64,000 nt of DNA from Gammaproteobacteria bacterium (GCA_012960305.1 DUBM01000007.1:54998-118997); one strand, 5' to 3'. Shown: positions 37,317 to 47,480, counted from the first letter of the stretch. Numbers and translations: made by a program. Notes: generated from the sequence alone by a model not told the origin.

Positions 37317-37657
37317 AGAAAGTATATTCCAGTGACAGTGTGCCCATGGCTTGGCATGTGCGGAACGTATTGGAACAACATGAAATTCCCACTACCATAA
37401 AAAACGATAATCTATATTCCATTGCAGGTGAAGTACCAATAACTGAATGTTTGCCGGAGGTATGGGTAAATAATGTCTTAGATTTTGATCGTGCCGAATG
37501 CATTATTAAAGAGGTGCAGGCAACTTCTGAAGAAGAGGGAGATGGATGGAAAGAGGAATGGCAGTGTGAAAATTGCGGAGAGGCCAATGGTGTCGCTTTC
37601 GAAATATGCTGGAATTGCCAGCAGGGAACTCAATCAAAAGTTGATTTAACTCGCTAA
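37313..37657 (+). CDS. DUF2007 protein with C-terminal zinc ribbon
   Basis: 114 aa from the ATG at 37313, overlapping the murJ stop as ATGA (translational coupling). The first ~70 residues match the DUF2007 (putative prokaryotic signal-transducing) pattern: K-K-V-Y-S-S-D-S, V-R-N-V-L-E-Q-H-E-I-P and P-E-V-W-V. The tail has two CxxC pairs (W-Q-C-E-N-C-G-E and I-C-W-N-C-Q), a RanBP2-like zinc finger. Function unknown. An earlier ATG inside murJ (37202) is rejected. Confidence 0.8.
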   Translation: MKKVYSSDSVPMAWHVRNVLEQHEIPTTIKNDNLYSIAGEVPITECLPEVWVNNVLDFDRAECIIKEVQATSEEEGDGWKEEWQCENCGEANGVAFEICWNCQQGTQSKVDLTR

Positions 37658-37735
37658 AAATTAAAGCCTAAATTGCAGTGTCTAAATAGAACAACAACTA
37701 TAAGTTACTAACTAAAAACCAGGAATTGTAAAAAA

Positions 37736-38458
37736 GTGGCAAAAGCACGTTACCTATTTATTTTTTCCTTGCTGTTAAGCCAATTGCAGTTTTCTATGGC
37801 TTCTCCCGCGACTGCAGAATGCGTGATTTTGCTTCACGGCCTATGGAGGGTTTCAAATTCTATGGGAGAATTGGAAAAGAAGCTTACCTATACTGGTTAC
37901 TCTGTAGCTAATATTAGTTATCCCTCAAGACGACATGGGGTAAAGCTATTGGCTGAAGATGCAGTTAATCGCGGGCTTAACCATTGTCGAGGTGAGCAGG
38001 CAGAGATTATTCATTTTGTAACTCACTCTCTGGGTGGAATTCTGGTGCGAGAGTTTTTGCAAGATCAAAAAATCGAAGAATTGGGCAGAGTGGTGATGTT
38101 GGGGCCACCCAATCAAGGAAGCGTATTAGTGGATGGGTTATTGCCGATCCCTGGTTTCGCTGCTCTGTGGGGCCCAGCTGGCCGCACTTTAGGCACTGCG
38201 GTTGACGGAATGATAGCACAACTGGGCCCGGTTGATTTCGAGTTGGGAATCATTGCTGGGACGACAAATGTAAATCCCCTAAGTGCCTTGGTATCCATGG
38301 GTCCAAACGACAGTATGGTTAGTGTAGACAGTACTAAGGTGAAAGGGATGACGGAACACAGGGTGCTACCAGTTACTCATACTTTTATGATGCGAAATAA
38401 TGAAGTGATAGACAATGCGATTCACTTTTTGAAGACAGGAATGTTCATTCCTGAATAA
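37736..38458 (+). CDS. Exported lipase/esterase, alpha/beta hydrolase
   Basis: 240 aa with a GTG start and a signal peptide (about 1-27, ending A-T-A-E). I-L-L-H-G-L-W-R holds the oxyanion region, F-V-T-H-S-L-G-G-I the nucleophilic Ser, D-S-M-V-S the likely Asp and P-V-T-H-T-F the catalytic His. The short form, lacking a cap, resembles PGAP1-like/permuted lipases that act on short-chain lipids. Likely periplasmic. Confidence 0.82.
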   Translation: MAKARYLFIFSLLLSQLQFSMASPATAECVILLHGLWRVSNSMGELEKKLTYTGYSVANISYPSRRHGVKLLAEDAVNRGLNHCRGEQAEIIHFVTHSLGGILVREFLQDQKIEELGRVVMLGPPNQGSVLVDGLLPIPGFAALWGPAGRTLGTAVDGMIAQLGPVDFELGIIAGTTNVNPLSALVSMGPNDSMVSVDSTKVKGMTEHRVLPVTHTFMMRNNEVIDNAIHFLKTGMFIPE

Positions 38459-38676
38459 TAATTATGCCATTACCGAAGATATCAAATGCACAGGCATTCT
38501 TGGGATTTTTGTAGTTACTCAACCTTGAAATCATGCAAACGATGAGGAGCAAATCAGTCTAGAGTTCAGTGACTGGCTTGGCCGAAGCTACTTCTTTGAT
38601 GTTTCTATTTTATTAAGAAGGCTCTTTAAAAATATAGTGCCGATAGTTATTTTATAAATTTCTTTTAACAGATTAA

Positions 38677-39243
38677 CTACGCTCTCGACATAAACTTCCC
38701 AGTTACCGTATTTACTTTTATTACTTCGCCGTTTGATAAATATTCAGGCACTTGAATTTCTAATCCCGTAGTTAACTTTGCAGTTTTACTACGATTAGTT
38801 GCTGAAGAACCAGTTACAGCTGGAGGCGTGTCAACGACTTCCAAATTCACTGATTGAGGCAATTCAATGCCTAGTAAATTGCCATCCATTACCAATGCAA
38901 TGATGTCTTCTTGTTGTTCAATCAAATATTGCAACTGACCTTCTAATTGCTCGGCGTTTATTCCGTATTGAGCAAAGTCCTCCATGTTCATAAAGTAGTA
39001 GGTTCCGTCATCTAGATAGGAATATTGAACCTGCATCCGAGTACAGTCAGCATCTTTGAGTAGGTCATCCCCTTTAAACGAGCAATCTAATTTCTGGTGA
39101 CTTTGTAGGTTATTAAACCTAACCTTGTACAAGGTGGCCGCGCCTCTAGAGGAAGGACTTTTGCTTTCTAATTGTTTGACGATATGAGGCACGCCATTAA
39201 TGTCTATTATCATGCCTCTTTTCAGGTCACTAGCTTTTGGCAC
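38677..39243 (-). CDS. efpL: Elongation factor P-like protein EfpL (YeiP)
   Basis: 188 aa, three-domain EF-P fold. Start is GTG with AGGAG. The loop K-S-P-S-S-R-G-A-A-T-L-Y-K carries Arg where EF-P has a modified Lys, and this S-R-G-A-A-T-L-Y-K form marks the YeiP/EfpL subfamily. C-terminal T-T-G-L-E-I-Q-V-P-E-Y-L-S-N-G-E is also EfpL-like. It helps ribosomes stalled at XPP(X) sequences and acts beside canonical EF-P. The N-terminal domain is followed by OB domains. Confidence 0.95.
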   Translation of the reverse strand: MPKASDLKRGMIIDINGVPHIVKQLESKSPSSRGAATLYKVRFNNLQSHQKLDCSFKGDDLLKDADCTRMQVQYSYLDDGTYYFMNMEDFAQYGINAEQLEGQLQYLIEQQEDIIALVMDGNLLGIELPQSVNLEVVDTPPAVTGSSATNRSKTAKLTTGLEIQVPEYLSNGEVIKVNTVTGKFMSRA

Positions 39244-39438
39244 TTTGGCTCCTAGGGTAATTTTTGTTTGGGTCGTAAGTCAGCGGAGGAATTTACCCAA
39301 TGTGGAGTGCAGTGTAAATAAATTAACGTTGTTATTGTACAATGCGTTAAACACTATTTTTCTAAGGTATTGCCAATTAGGCTTTGAGTTAGACCGATAT
39401 TTCCACGATAATCCCTCTCCCACTGAGCGAGGCTAGAC

Positions 39439-40515
39439 ATGGTAGAGCGTATTAAAGAAATTGATAACCTGCACATTATCGGCTATGAAGAGTTGCCGTC
39501 TCCTGGTGAGCTAAAGGATTTATTATTATTGCAAGGAGCTGCTTTAGAGACTGTGCAGAATGGGCATAGAGCTGTAAAGCGTGTGTTAGATCGTAAGGAT
39601 TCGCGCTTAGTCGTAGTCGTCGGTCCGTGCTCGATACACCATCCAGAGGAAGCGTTGGATTATGCTCGTCGGCTAAAACCCCTAGCGGATGAATTGGCAG
39701 ATGAGTTGCTGATTTTAATGCGAGTTTATTTCGAAAAACCACGTACTTCAATTGGCTGGGAAGGGCTGATCTATGACCCGCAATTAGATGGCAGTCATCG
39801 GATCGATGATGGCCTTCGAATTGGGCGACAGCTTATGTTGGATATTGCTGAGATTGGTTTGCCAATAGCAATTGAGGCACTTGATCTGATTTCCCCACAG
39901 TATTTACAAGATTTGGTATCTTGGACTGCTATTGGTGCTCGCACCACAGAATCTCCAACTCATCGAAAACTTGCGAGCGGAATTTCCTCTGCTATCGGTT
40001 TCAAAAATAATGTTGATGGTGCGCTAATGGTGGCGGTAAATGCTATTCGCTCAGCATCAGCCTGCAATAGCTTTATTAGTGTAACTGAGCACGGCAAGGT
40101 GGCTGTTTTTCGTACTGATGGCAACCCACATTGTCACGTAATACTCAGAGGTGGCAAGTCTCCCAATTATGAGAAGGAAAGTGTTACAGCTTGTGAAAAA
40201 GAGTTGGAAAAAGCGGGTTTAGGTATTAATCTTATGATTGATTGCAGTCATGGCAATTCCAACAAAGACCATGTTAATCAGAAAAAGGTGCTTGCTGATG
40301 TCGCGGCGCAAATTCAACAAGGTAATAATTCAATTATTGGCGTGATGCTCGAAAGCAATCTTGAGGAAGGGAATCAGTCCATACCTGATGATCTAGATGA
40401 TTTGAAATACGGTGTTTCAGTTACTGATGCCTGTATTGATTGGAATACAACTGAAACCATCTTACGCGAATTTGCTACAGCTGTTGGTCCACATTTGGAA
40501 GACCGTTCAGCGTAA
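39439..40515 (+). CDS. 3-deoxy-7-phosphoheptulonate synthase (class I DAHP synthase)
   Basis: 358 aa. P-S-P-G-E-L, V-V-G-P-C-S-I-H-H-P, R-V-Y-F-E-K-P-R-T-S-I-G-W-E-G-L and G-A-R-T-T-E-S are AroFGH-type motifs; M-I-D-C-S-H-G-N and D-A-C-I-D-W complete the metal and PEP site. First step of the shikimate pathway (PEP + erythrose 4-phosphate). After G-A-R-T-T-E-S it reads P-T-H where most have Q-x-H. Which allosteric isoform it is (Phe/Tyr/Trp) cannot be told, so no gene letter is given. Confidence 0.95.
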   Translation: MVERIKEIDNLHIIGYEELPSPGELKDLLLLQGAALETVQNGHRAVKRVLDRKDSRLVVVVGPCSIHHPEEALDYARRLKPLADELADELLILMRVYFEKPRTSIGWEGLIYDPQLDGSHRIDDGLRIGRQLMLDIAEIGLPIAIEALDLISPQYLQDLVSWTAIGARTTESPTHRKLASGISSAIGFKNNVDGALMVAVNAIRSASACNSFISVTEHGKVAVFRTDGNPHCHVILRGGKSPNYEKESVTACEKELEKAGLGINLMIDCSHGNSNKDHVNQKKVLADVAAQIQQGNNSIIGVMLESNLEEGNQSIPDDLDDLKYGVSVTDACIDWNTTETILREFATAVGPHLEDRSA

Positions 40516-40556
40516 TTAACCCCAATCGCCATTACGGTCTGCAGTGCTCCGGAAAG

Positions 40557-41753
40557 TTAGCTGGCTAATACTTCCGCTAGGCTTGTCGCTAGATACTCAA
40601 GATTATCATTGTTGATACCCGCCACATTGATTCGGCTCGAGTTAACCAAATATATACTGTAGTCATTTACCAATCTTTGTACCTGTTCGACGTTAACACC
40701 TAAAAAAGAAAACATGCCTCTTTCTCTTTGAATGAAGCTGAAATCTTCATTGATTCCAATTTCCTGAATTTTGCTAACGAGCTGAACACGAAGGCCGTTA
40801 ATGCGATCTCGCATTTGGGTTAATTCAGCATCCCATTCTGTGCGTAGGTCAGGATCATTTAGAATTAGTTCAACGATAGCGGCCCCGTGATCAGGTGGCA
40901 TGGAGTACATTGCTCGCGCCGCTGCGGCGATTTGAGTGGTCGCAATAGTGGCAGTTGTATCGCTGTCACAAATCACACTGATCGCACCAGTCCGCTCACG
41001 ATACAAGCCGAAGTTTTTTGAGCAAGAACTAACGACAATAAGCTCGGGCAAAGACTCTGCCATTAACCTCGTGCCAAAAGTATCTTCTTCCAAGCCATCA
41101 CCGAGGCCTTGGTAAGCTAAGTCGATGAAGACAGTAAAGCCTTGCTCTAATGTAACGTCTCTAACTTGTCGCCATTGCTCCTGGTTTAGGTCAGCGCCGC
41201 AGGGGTTATGACAACAGCCATGAAGAAGAACGATGTCTCCCTTTTCTACTTTTTTCAGACAGCAGATCATTTCATCAAAGCAAACGCTGTGGCAGTTGTA
41301 GTCGTAGTAGGGATAGGATTCAATTTTAAGGCCCGCAGATACCAACAAAGGCACGTGGTTGGCCCAGGTTGGATTACTTACCCAAATAGTGGCATCTGGA
41401 TTGGCTTTCTTGATGAACTCAGCCGCAAGGCGCAGGCCGCCACAGCCACCGGGAGATTGTACGGTTACCCTGCGATTACCCAGGTTTTCCATCAGGCTGG
41501 TACCAAAAATGAGTTCGGCTACGGTTTTGTTGTAGCCAGCAGCGCCAGTTGGGCCTATATAACTTTTCGTCATCTGACTTTGCAAAATTAGGTCTTCAGC
41601 TTTTTTGACTGAAGTCATTACTGGAGTGGCACCTGTTTCGTCTTTATAAACGCCTATTCCCAAATCGATTTTCTTTGGATTAGTGTCACTACGATAGGTA
41701 GCCATAAGGCCGAGGATAGGGTCGGCTGGGAGGAGTTCTATTGATTGAAACAT
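40557..41753 (-). CDS. Aspartate/aromatic aminotransferase (class I, AspC/TyrB-like)
   Basis: 398 aa. Starts M-F-Q-S-I-E-L-L-P-A-D-P-I-L-G-L; I-D-L-G-I-G-V-Y-K-D-E-T-G. PLP Lys is Lys246 in S-S-C-S-K-N-F-G-L-Y-R-E-R, with S-N-P-T-W-A-N-H, L-H-G-C-C-H-N-P-C-G and the Y-Q-G-L-G segment. Transfers amino groups from aspartate or aromatic amino acids to 2-oxoglutarate. Eleven base pairs separate it from folD, suggesting cotranscription. Opposite to DAHP synthase, so an aromatic-amino-acid role is plausible. Confidence 0.93.
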   Translation of the reverse strand: MFQSIELLPADPILGLMATYRSDTNPKKIDLGIGVYKDETGATPVMTSVKKAEDLILQSQMTKSYIGPTGAAGYNKTVAELIFGTSLMENLGNRRVTVQSPGGCGGLRLAAEFIKKANPDATIWVSNPTWANHVPLLVSAGLKIESYPYYDYNCHSVCFDEMICCLKKVEKGDIVLLHGCCHNPCGADLNQEQWRQVRDVTLEQGFTVFIDLAYQGLGDGLEEDTFGTRLMAESLPELIVVSSCSKNFGLYRERTGAISVICDSDTTATIATTQIAAAARAMYSMPPDHGAAIVELILNDPDLRTEWDAELTQMRDRINGLRVQLVSKIQEIGINEDFSFIQRERGMFSFLGVNVEQVQRLVNDYSIYLVNSSRINVAGINNDNLEYLATSLAEVLAS

Positions 41754-41763
41754 GATGAGTTCT

Positions 41764-42636
41764 CTATCTTCTCTGGTGGGCTTTTAATGTATTTTGTAAT
41801 AACGAAGCACGAGTCATAGGGCCGACGCCTCCATTAGTATAAGAAATAAAGGAGCATTTCTCCTTAACATTATCGAAATCCACATCTCCGACATTTCGGA
41901 AACCGGATTTCTTACTGGCATCGGTAACACGGGTCTGGCCAACGTCTATAACAACAGCGCCTTCCTTAACCATCTCGGCCGTTACGAATTCTGTTTTACC
42001 AATGGCGACAATCAATATGTCAGCACTAGCACATAACTCGGTTAGATTCTCAGTGCGACTATGGGCCAATGTTACGGTGGCATTGCCCGGGTTTGTGTTG
42101 CGAGACATCAATATCGCCATTGGTGTTCCAACTATATTGCTGCGGCCTAATACCACACAATTTTTACCTTTGGTTTCGATATTGTAACGGCGCAATAGTT
42201 CCATAATGCCATTTGGTGTGGCAGAGATAAAAGTCGGCAGACCTAGGCATAAATTGCCTATATTTTCCGGACAGAATCCATCGACATCTTTTTTTGCATC
42301 AATAGCCAGGATGATTTTATTTTCATCAATATGAGCGGGCAGGGGCAATTGAACAATGAAGCCATCAATGTTCTCGTCCGTATTGAGTTCGTCAATCTTG
42401 GCTAATAATTCGTCCTCAGTGGTACTTTCATTCATGCGGATGGTAGTCGAAGCGAACCCTACTTCCTCGCAATCTTTAACTTTCCACGCCACATAATTTT
42501 GGCTGGCACCATCTGAGCCCACTAACACTGCAGCCAAATGAGGAGGGCGATCACCATTTTTGGTAATCGTCTTAACCTGTTCAGCAATTTCTTGCCGGAT
42601 TTCTTGAGAACATGACGTGCCATCAAGTAATTGCAT
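41764..42636 (-). CDS. folD: Bifunctional methylenetetrahydrofolate dehydrogenase/cyclohydrolase
   Basis: 290 aa. N-Y-V-A-W-K carries the catalytic Lys (Lys52); V-Q-L-P-L-P, K-D-V-D-G-F and [11 protein letters not shown] form the folate and NADP sites; N-G-G-V-G-P-M-T near the end. Interconverts 5,10-methylene-, methenyl- and 10-formyl-THF. Upstream of the aminotransferase in the same transcript. Confidence 0.97.
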   Translation of the reverse strand: MQLLDGTSCSQEIRQEIAEQVKTITKNGDRPPHLAAVLVGSDGASQNYVAWKVKDCEEVGFASTTIRMNESTTEDELLAKIDELNTDENIDGFIVQLPLPAHIDENKIILAIDAKKDVDGFCPENIGNLCLGLPTFISATPNGIMELLRRYNIETKGKNCVVLGRSNIVGTPMAILMSRNTNPGNATVTLAHSRTENLTELCASADILIVAIGKTEFVTAEMVKEGAVVIDVGQTRVTDASKKSGFRNVGDVDFDNVKEKCSFISYTNGGVGPMTRASLLQNTLKAHQRR

Positions 42637-42823
42637 AGTGCTATTCCAGATAGTAGATGTCGCAAAAACCTATTGTAAATCTGAGCCGAAACTAGTCTCA
42701 ATTATTAAACCAGTCTCAACTATAATGAAGACGAGGAACAATGAGTTTTGAGTGCGCTGAACTGAAGGCGCTGTATCATAATCGAGCTAAGATTTTTGCT
42801 CAAGTCTAGATGACTAATTTCTA

Positions 42824-43243
42824 CTACCAATTACCGGTATTTTCCATGCTCGACCAAGGCTCCATTGCAGTTTTGGGTTCGCCTTTTTGCAAGAGCTCAA
42901 TGGAAATATTATCCGGGGATCTTACAAAAGCCATGTAGCCGTCTCGGGGTGGGCGATTAATGGTAACACCAGCATCTTTTAGCTTTTGACAGGTAGCGTA
43001 AATATCGTCAACGGCATAGGCTAGATGACCAAAGTTACGACCTTCATCATAATCTTCTAGATCCCAGTTGTAGGTTAATTCTACTTGAGATTCGGTATTT
43101 TCTTCAGCCGCTAGAAAGACTAGGGTAAAGCGGCCCTGCTCAAATTCTGTGCGACTAATCTCAATCAGCCCTAATTTGTCGCAATAGAAATTTAGCGATT
43201 TTGCAAGATCTTTTACTCTTACCATCGTGTGGAGATACTTCAT
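42824..43243 (-). CDS. gloA: Lactoylglutathione lyase (glyoxalase I), VOC family
   Basis: 139 aa. Begins M-K-Y-L-H-T-M-V-R-V-K-D-L; the four metal ligands of GloA are all in place (His5, Glu55 in Q-V-E-L-T-Y-N-W, His73 in F-G-H-L-A, Glu116 in S-I-E-L-L). Isomerises the methylglyoxal-glutathione hemithioacetal. It lies next to frmA on the same strand: a glutathione-dependent aldehyde detoxification pair. Confidence 0.9.
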   Translation of the reverse strand: MKYLHTMVRVKDLAKSLNFYCDKLGLIEISRTEFEQGRFTLVFLAAEENTESQVELTYNWDLEDYDEGRNFGHLAYAVDDIYATCQKLKDAGVTINRPPRDGYMAFVRSPDNISIELLQKGEPKTAMEPWSSMENTGNW

Positions 43244-43323
43244 TGGGTGGAGTTTCCTTTTCTTTGATAGTTCAATGGTGCAATAGTTGAAATTTCCTTG
43301 GAGTGACTTAATTACTCGATTTA

Positions 43324-44430
43324 TTAGTAAAGCACTACCGATCGTATGCTCGTTCCTGCATGCATCAGGTCGAAGGCATTGTTAATGTCTTCAAGTGGCA
43401 TTGTATGAGTGATTAATGGATCAATCTGAATTTTTCCATTCATATACCAGTCAACGATTTTTGGCACATCGCTTCGGCCTCGCGCTCCGCCAAAAGCTGT
43501 GCCCTTCCAAGAACGCCCTGTGACTAGCTGAAAAGGCCGTGTGGCAATTTCTTGCCCAGCTCCAGCCACTCCAATAATGAATGATTCGCCCCAGCCCTTA
43601 TGACAAGATTCCAGCGCTTGGCGCATGGTGTTTACGTTCCCTATACATTCGAAGCTGTAATCGACCCCTCCATCCGTCATATCGATAATCGCCGCAGTGA
43701 CATTATCAACATCTTTTGGATTTATGAAATCGGTCATACCAAAAGTTTTTCCTAATCCTTCCCTACTTTCATTGAGATCGATACCGATGATTCGATCTGC
43801 TCCGACCATCTGAGCACCCTGGATCACATTCAGACCGATGCCGCCGAGACCGAATACAGCCACAGAACTGCCGGGCTCTACTTTCGCATCGAATGCTACT
43901 GCGCCAACGCCAGTAGTCACACCGCAACCGATATAGCAGACCTTGTCGAATGGGGCATCATCTCTGATCTTGGCAACTGCAATTTCAGGTAGTACAGTGA
44001 AATTGGAGAATGTGCTACACCCCATATAGTGGAGGATTGACTTACCATCCAGAGAGAAGCGGCTGGTGCCATCTGGCATCAGTCCCTGCCCTTGGGTGCT
44101 GCGAATGGATTGGCAAAGATTGGTTTTAGGATGAAGACAAAAATCACATTCTCGGCATTCCGGGGTGTATAGAGGAATAACAGTGTCACCAACTTTTACT
44201 GATTTCACTCCGGGTCCAACTTCTTGCACGATTCCAGCGCCCTCATGACCGAGAATCGCAGGAAAAGCACCTTCTGGATCATCTCCAGAGAGGGTGAAAG
44301 CATCAGTGTGGCAGATACCCGTGGCTTTTATTTCCACCAGAACTTCACCAGCTTTTGGTCCCTCTAGATCTACTTCTACGATTTCCAGTGGTTTGCCTGC
44401 ATTAAAGGCTACGGCGGCACGTGATTTCAT
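43324..44430 (-). CDS. frmA: S-(hydroxymethyl)glutathione dehydrogenase / class III alcohol dehydrogenase
   Basis: 368 aa, full length. Catalytic zinc site G-I-C-H-T-D-A and G-H-E-G-A-G; structural zinc [18 protein letters not shown] fold [18 protein letters not shown] is typical of class III. Oxidises formaldehyde-glutathione adduct (and reduces GSNO). GAAAGGAAG precedes the ATG. The hydrolase FrmB is not in the window; a TauE permease lies upstream. Confidence 0.96.
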   Translation of the reverse strand: MKSRAAVAFNAGKPLEIVEVDLEGPKAGEVLVEIKATGICHTDAFTLSGDDPEGAFPAILGHEGAGIVQEVGPGVKSVKVGDTVIPLYTPECRECDFCLHPKTNLCQSIRSTQGQGLMPDGTSRFSLDGKSILHYMGCSTFSNFTVLPEIAVAKIRDDAPFDKVCYIGCGVTTGVGAVAFDAKVEPGSSVAVFGLGGIGLNVIQGAQMVGADRIIGIDLNESREGLGKTFGMTDFINPKDVDNVTAAIIDMTDGGVDYSFECIGNVNTMRQALESCHKGWGESFIIGVAGAGQEIATRPFQLVTGRSWKGTAFGGARGRSDVPKIVDWYMNGKIQIDPLITHTMPLEDINNAFDLMHAGTSIRSVVLY

Positions 44431-44912
44431 ATCTACTTCCTTTCTTGATGACTGGTTTCAGTGACAGGCTCAAATAAAGAGTTTTGTTTGGATCAGCGCT
44501 ATTGTAAAAGACCCTTGGCTCGCCGAGCAACAATCCTGCGAGCTGTCAGTGTCAGGCAATCTATAATAAATTTATAATGCAGTATTGCAAGCAGCCCAAG
44601 ACGTAAGTGAACGGATTGGGCGATGTAATTAATTAATTAAGTTAGCTAATGAATTGAGCTCGAGATAATGGACAAACCAATAATCGTCAAAGATCTGGCA
44701 AATATGCGTTAATTGCCTCCTGTCCAGAAACAAACGGCATAATTCATGCTGTTAGTGAATTTCTCTGCCAGCGAGTGCTACCATCTATGAGGCTTCATAA
44801 CCTAGGGGCCCCAAGCAGGATGGGCTGAGAATAAGAAGCCAGAGGTATCAGCCGTTCCTGGTGTTGAATTGCTGAAGTCTGTCTCCATAATGTTGGAATT
44901 GGAGAAAATATT
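44431..44912. other. Intergenic gap, no recognised gene
   Basis: About 480 bp between divergent frmA and a small membrane-protein gene, with stretches of TTAATTAATTAA and no long ORF. It should contain both promoters. I see no tRNA, riboswitch or remnant I can name. Confidence 0.5.
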
Positions 44913-45158
44913 ATGGGTGAAGATCTGTTACTACAATATTTATTTCTTGGTGGCTTGCTGATATTTGTCTGGGCGAGTGTGCGGCTAGTTGCCTGGTTAA
45001 AAACCAGGAAGAGTAATATACCGTTGTGGACCACGGTGTTCGAAGGACTCGCTCAGGGCGCCATCAACCTCGATCATCTCAAAGAGACGAAAATCCACAT
45101 AGAGAAAAAAATCCCGCCGCGGGGTGAGGACTTTGGTAACAACGAAGATAGGGATTGA
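44913..45158 (+). CDS. Small membrane-anchored hypothetical protein
   Basis: 81 aa. TTGGAGAAAATATT before the ATG is a good site. One N-terminal transmembrane helix (Y-L-F-L-G-G-L-L-I-F-V-W-A-S-V) followed by a basic and polar cytosolic tail (K-E-T-K-I-H-I-E-K-K). No family recognised. Probably read with the downstream TauE/SafE gene 77 bp away. Confidence 0.55.
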   Translation: MGEDLLLQYLFLGGLLIFVWASVRLVAWLKTRKSNIPLWTTVFEGLAQGAINLDHLKETKIHIEKKIPPRGEDFGNNEDRD

Positions 45159-45235
45159 GTGGGTGTGACGTGTTTAACTTGCCAGGTCATACTTTTTTGG
45201 TAATTAGCTAGATAGACTATTAGGTTAAAGTCGAA

Positions 45236-45943
45236 ATGGAAATTTTGGTCGCCATAGTTGTAATTTTTATTGGGTCTTATGTACAAAGCTCTATTGGCTT
45301 TGGGTTGGCAATAATTTCTGCACCGATTTTATTTTTTATCGATCCAATGTATGTTCCGGCACCAATCACCATTGCTGCTTTTACGCTCTCCTTTGCCAAC
45401 GCTGCCAAGTTTTGGCACACAATATCTTTCAAAGGATTAAAATTCGCTATTTTAGGTAGGATACCGGGAACAATTGCAGGCGGCATGTTGTTGCTATGGA
45501 TTGATCAAGATCAACTTGCACTGTGGCTTGGTGCCACAGTTTTGGTTGCAGTAGCGCTTAGTTGGCGAAATGTTATTTTGAAGCCTACTTCAGGTGCGCT
45601 TTTTTCAGCTGGGTTCCTTTCTGGCTTTATGGGGACAAGCTCATCAATTGGTGGGCCCCCAATGGCTTTGGTGTTGCAGCATGAGGAAAATGATTTTATC
45701 CGTGCAAACATGGCGGCATTCTTTGTAGTCAGCTGCACGATGTCTTTGTTGATGTTGGCATCAATCGGTCGTTTCACCTTGGAGCATGTAGTGATCGCGA
45801 TACCGCTAATGCCAGCAACACTGGCAGGCTATTGGCTGGCGATGCGTACTTTGCATCTTATTTCCCACGATAATCTGCGAAAAATGGCTCTCTTTCTTTG
45901 TGTCATCGCCGGTTCCGCATCGATGATCTCCTACTTTATCTAG
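45236..45943 (+). CDS. TauE/SafE-family permease
   Basis: 235 aa, about seven to eight hydrophobic helices. The N-terminal G-S-Y-V-Q-S-S-I-G-F-G-L-A and the central repeat F-L-S-G-F-M-G-T-S-S-S-I-G-G-P-P are the paired family motifs. Members export or import organosulfonates and sulfite-type anions. With the molybdoenzyme and alkyl sulfatase elsewhere in the window a sulfur-anion role is plausible but unproven. Confidence 0.88.
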   Translation: MEILVAIVVIFIGSYVQSSIGFGLAIISAPILFFIDPMYVPAPITIAAFTLSFANAAKFWHTISFKGLKFAILGRIPGTIAGGMLLLWIDQDQLALWLGATVLVAVALSWRNVILKPTSGALFSAGFLSGFMGTSSSIGGPPMALVLQHEENDFIRANMAAFFVVSCTMSLLMLASIGRFTLEHVVIAIPLMPATLAGYWLAMRTLHLISHDNLRKMALFLCVIAGSASMISYFI

Positions 45944-46141
45944 TATTTAGTTTCGACCTCATAGCTATGCTGTGTTAAAAACAAGCTGATGAATAGAGTG
46001 TGTGACCTTCACCCAAAGTAAGATTTCGGGATTACTTTCAATCGTATTCATCCTCGGTGATATTAACTTTTAGGTATCATGAATTTAGAGAACAAGCCTA
46101 ATTTTTTAAAATAAGACAATAATTGGAAGGGGTAGTAAGCA

Positions 46142-46858
46142 ATGGCTACTTGGCCGCAGGAAATGAGCATGGAGGCATTTAGAAAGAAGTGGATTCTTGA
46201 AGGCGAAGTATTTTGGCAAAGTGTTTTTGAAATTCATAAAGATAAAATGCAAATCAAGAATCGTAAAATAGCGGTGGTGAATCTCGAAAAAATATTCACT
46301 GCAACATTTAAGCTTGCTAACAACAAAGGTTTTCAGGCAATGAGTTTACGGGATCTTAGTAAAGAGACCGGAATTAGTATGGGTGGCCTGTATTCCTATA
46401 TTGGAAGTAAAGAAGATCTGGCCTCAGTCATTGAAGAAGTTCAGAGAAGGTACATAGATCAAGTCATAGGTGATTTGGCGGAAGAAAGTTTACCAGTCAT
46501 AGGATGTTTGCAAGCTATGATCTATGGTGGAGTCTATATGATGGAAATCTTGAGCCCATGGTATTACTTTTGTTTTATGGAGCTTAAAGGATTGCCCAAA
46601 GAGCAACAACAATTTGCACTAGACGTTGAGCTTCGTTTTGAAAGTGTTCTCATTGACTCCTTTATGACTGGGGTGGAGGAAGGTCAGTTTCAGTGTAAAA
46701 ATCCTGAATTGCTTGCGTCACAAATAACGGCCCAGATGCAACAATGGCATCTAAAATATTGGAAGTTTCGTTTACAGGGAGTACACACTCAGGAGTACGC
46801 ACAGTTTATATTTGATAATTTAATGCTTTGCTTGGGTGCTCCCGTCGAGAGAGATTAA
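46142..46858 (+). CDS. TetR/AcrR-family transcriptional regulator
   Basis: 238 aa. The helix-turn-helix (M-S-L-R-D-L-S-K-E-T-G-I-S-M-G-G-L-Y-S-Y-I-G-S-K-E) lies at about residues 67-95. It is preceded by ~50 extra residues, longer than usual for TetR. The C-terminal ligand domain is ordinary. GGAAGGGG precedes the ATG. Target unknown; neighbours are not divergent in a way that reveals it. Confidence 0.88.
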   Translation: MATWPQEMSMEAFRKKWILEGEVFWQSVFEIHKDKMQIKNRKIAVVNLEKIFTATFKLANNKGFQAMSLRDLSKETGISMGGLYSYIGSKEDLASVIEEVQRRYIDQVIGDLAEESLPVIGCLQAMIYGGVYMMEILSPWYYFCFMELKGLPKEQQQFALDVELRFESVLIDSFMTGVEEGQFQCKNPELLASQITAQMQQWHLKYWKFRLQGVHTQEYAQFIFDNLMLCLGAPVERD

Positions 46859-46904
46859 CAAATTAAACCCGCAATACTGTAATCTCCGCTCGTTTTAAAT
46901 TCGT

Positions 46905-47480
46905 TCAAGAGTTTTCAGCATTTAGCCCTTTCTTGGTGCTGTAAAAACCCTGTATTTCTGCCATGTCTTTTTCTATGTCTCCGGTCGGATAGAAAAAACC
47001 AGCAAAGCCAACCTGTTTTTTATCTACATCGACAAAGCCTAACAGAATTGGCACATTGGCATTGTTGGCGATGCGATAGAAGCCTGTTTTCCAGCTATTT
47101 ACCTTTGCTCTTGTTCCTTCTGGAGGGATCAATACAATCAATTCTTCATGTTCTGCGTAATGATGCACGGTTTCATCAACTACGCTGTGAGACTTGGCTC
47201 GGTTGATAGGAATGCCGCCGAGCCACTTCACTAACCAAGCAAATGGAAACGGGAATAGGGTGTGCTTGCCCATCCAGAAGACTTCTAAACGCAGCTTCAA
47301 TACAACAGACAACATCAAGGGGAAATCCCAATTACTGGTATGAGGCGCGCCTATCACCACGAAGCGTTTTTGCTCTAAATCTGTCCCGATAGTCTTCCAA
47401 CCGCAGAGTTTAAGCACAGTTAGAGCTAAAATTCGCAGGATTGGTGTGATGATAGGAGTTGAAAAGATTGTGGTGCGCAT
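46905..47480 (-). CDS. 1-acyl-glycerol-3-phosphate acyltransferase-like (PlsC family)
   Basis: 191 aa. H-T-S-N-W-D is the catalytic HxxxxD box, G-G-I-P-I-N-R and P-P-E-G-T-R-A-K-V the substrate motifs. Short single-domain form with an N-terminal hydrophobic segment, so membrane-associated. Likely transfers an acyl chain to a lysophospholipid or similar acceptor. Confidence 0.86.
   Translation of the reverse strand: MRTTIFSTPIITPILRILALTVLKLCGWKTIGTDLEQKRFVVIGAPHTSNWDFPLMLSVVLKLRLEVFWMGKHTLFPFPFAWLVKWLGGIPINRAKSHSVVDETVHHYAEHEELIVLIPPEGTRAKVNSWKTGFYRIANNANVPILLGFVDVDKKQVGFAGFFYPTGDIEKDMAEIQGFYSTKKGLNAENS

Noticed and set aside
41208..41591. 127-aa plus-strand ORF
   Set aside because: Antisense shadow of the aminotransferase with intact conserved motifs on the other strand.
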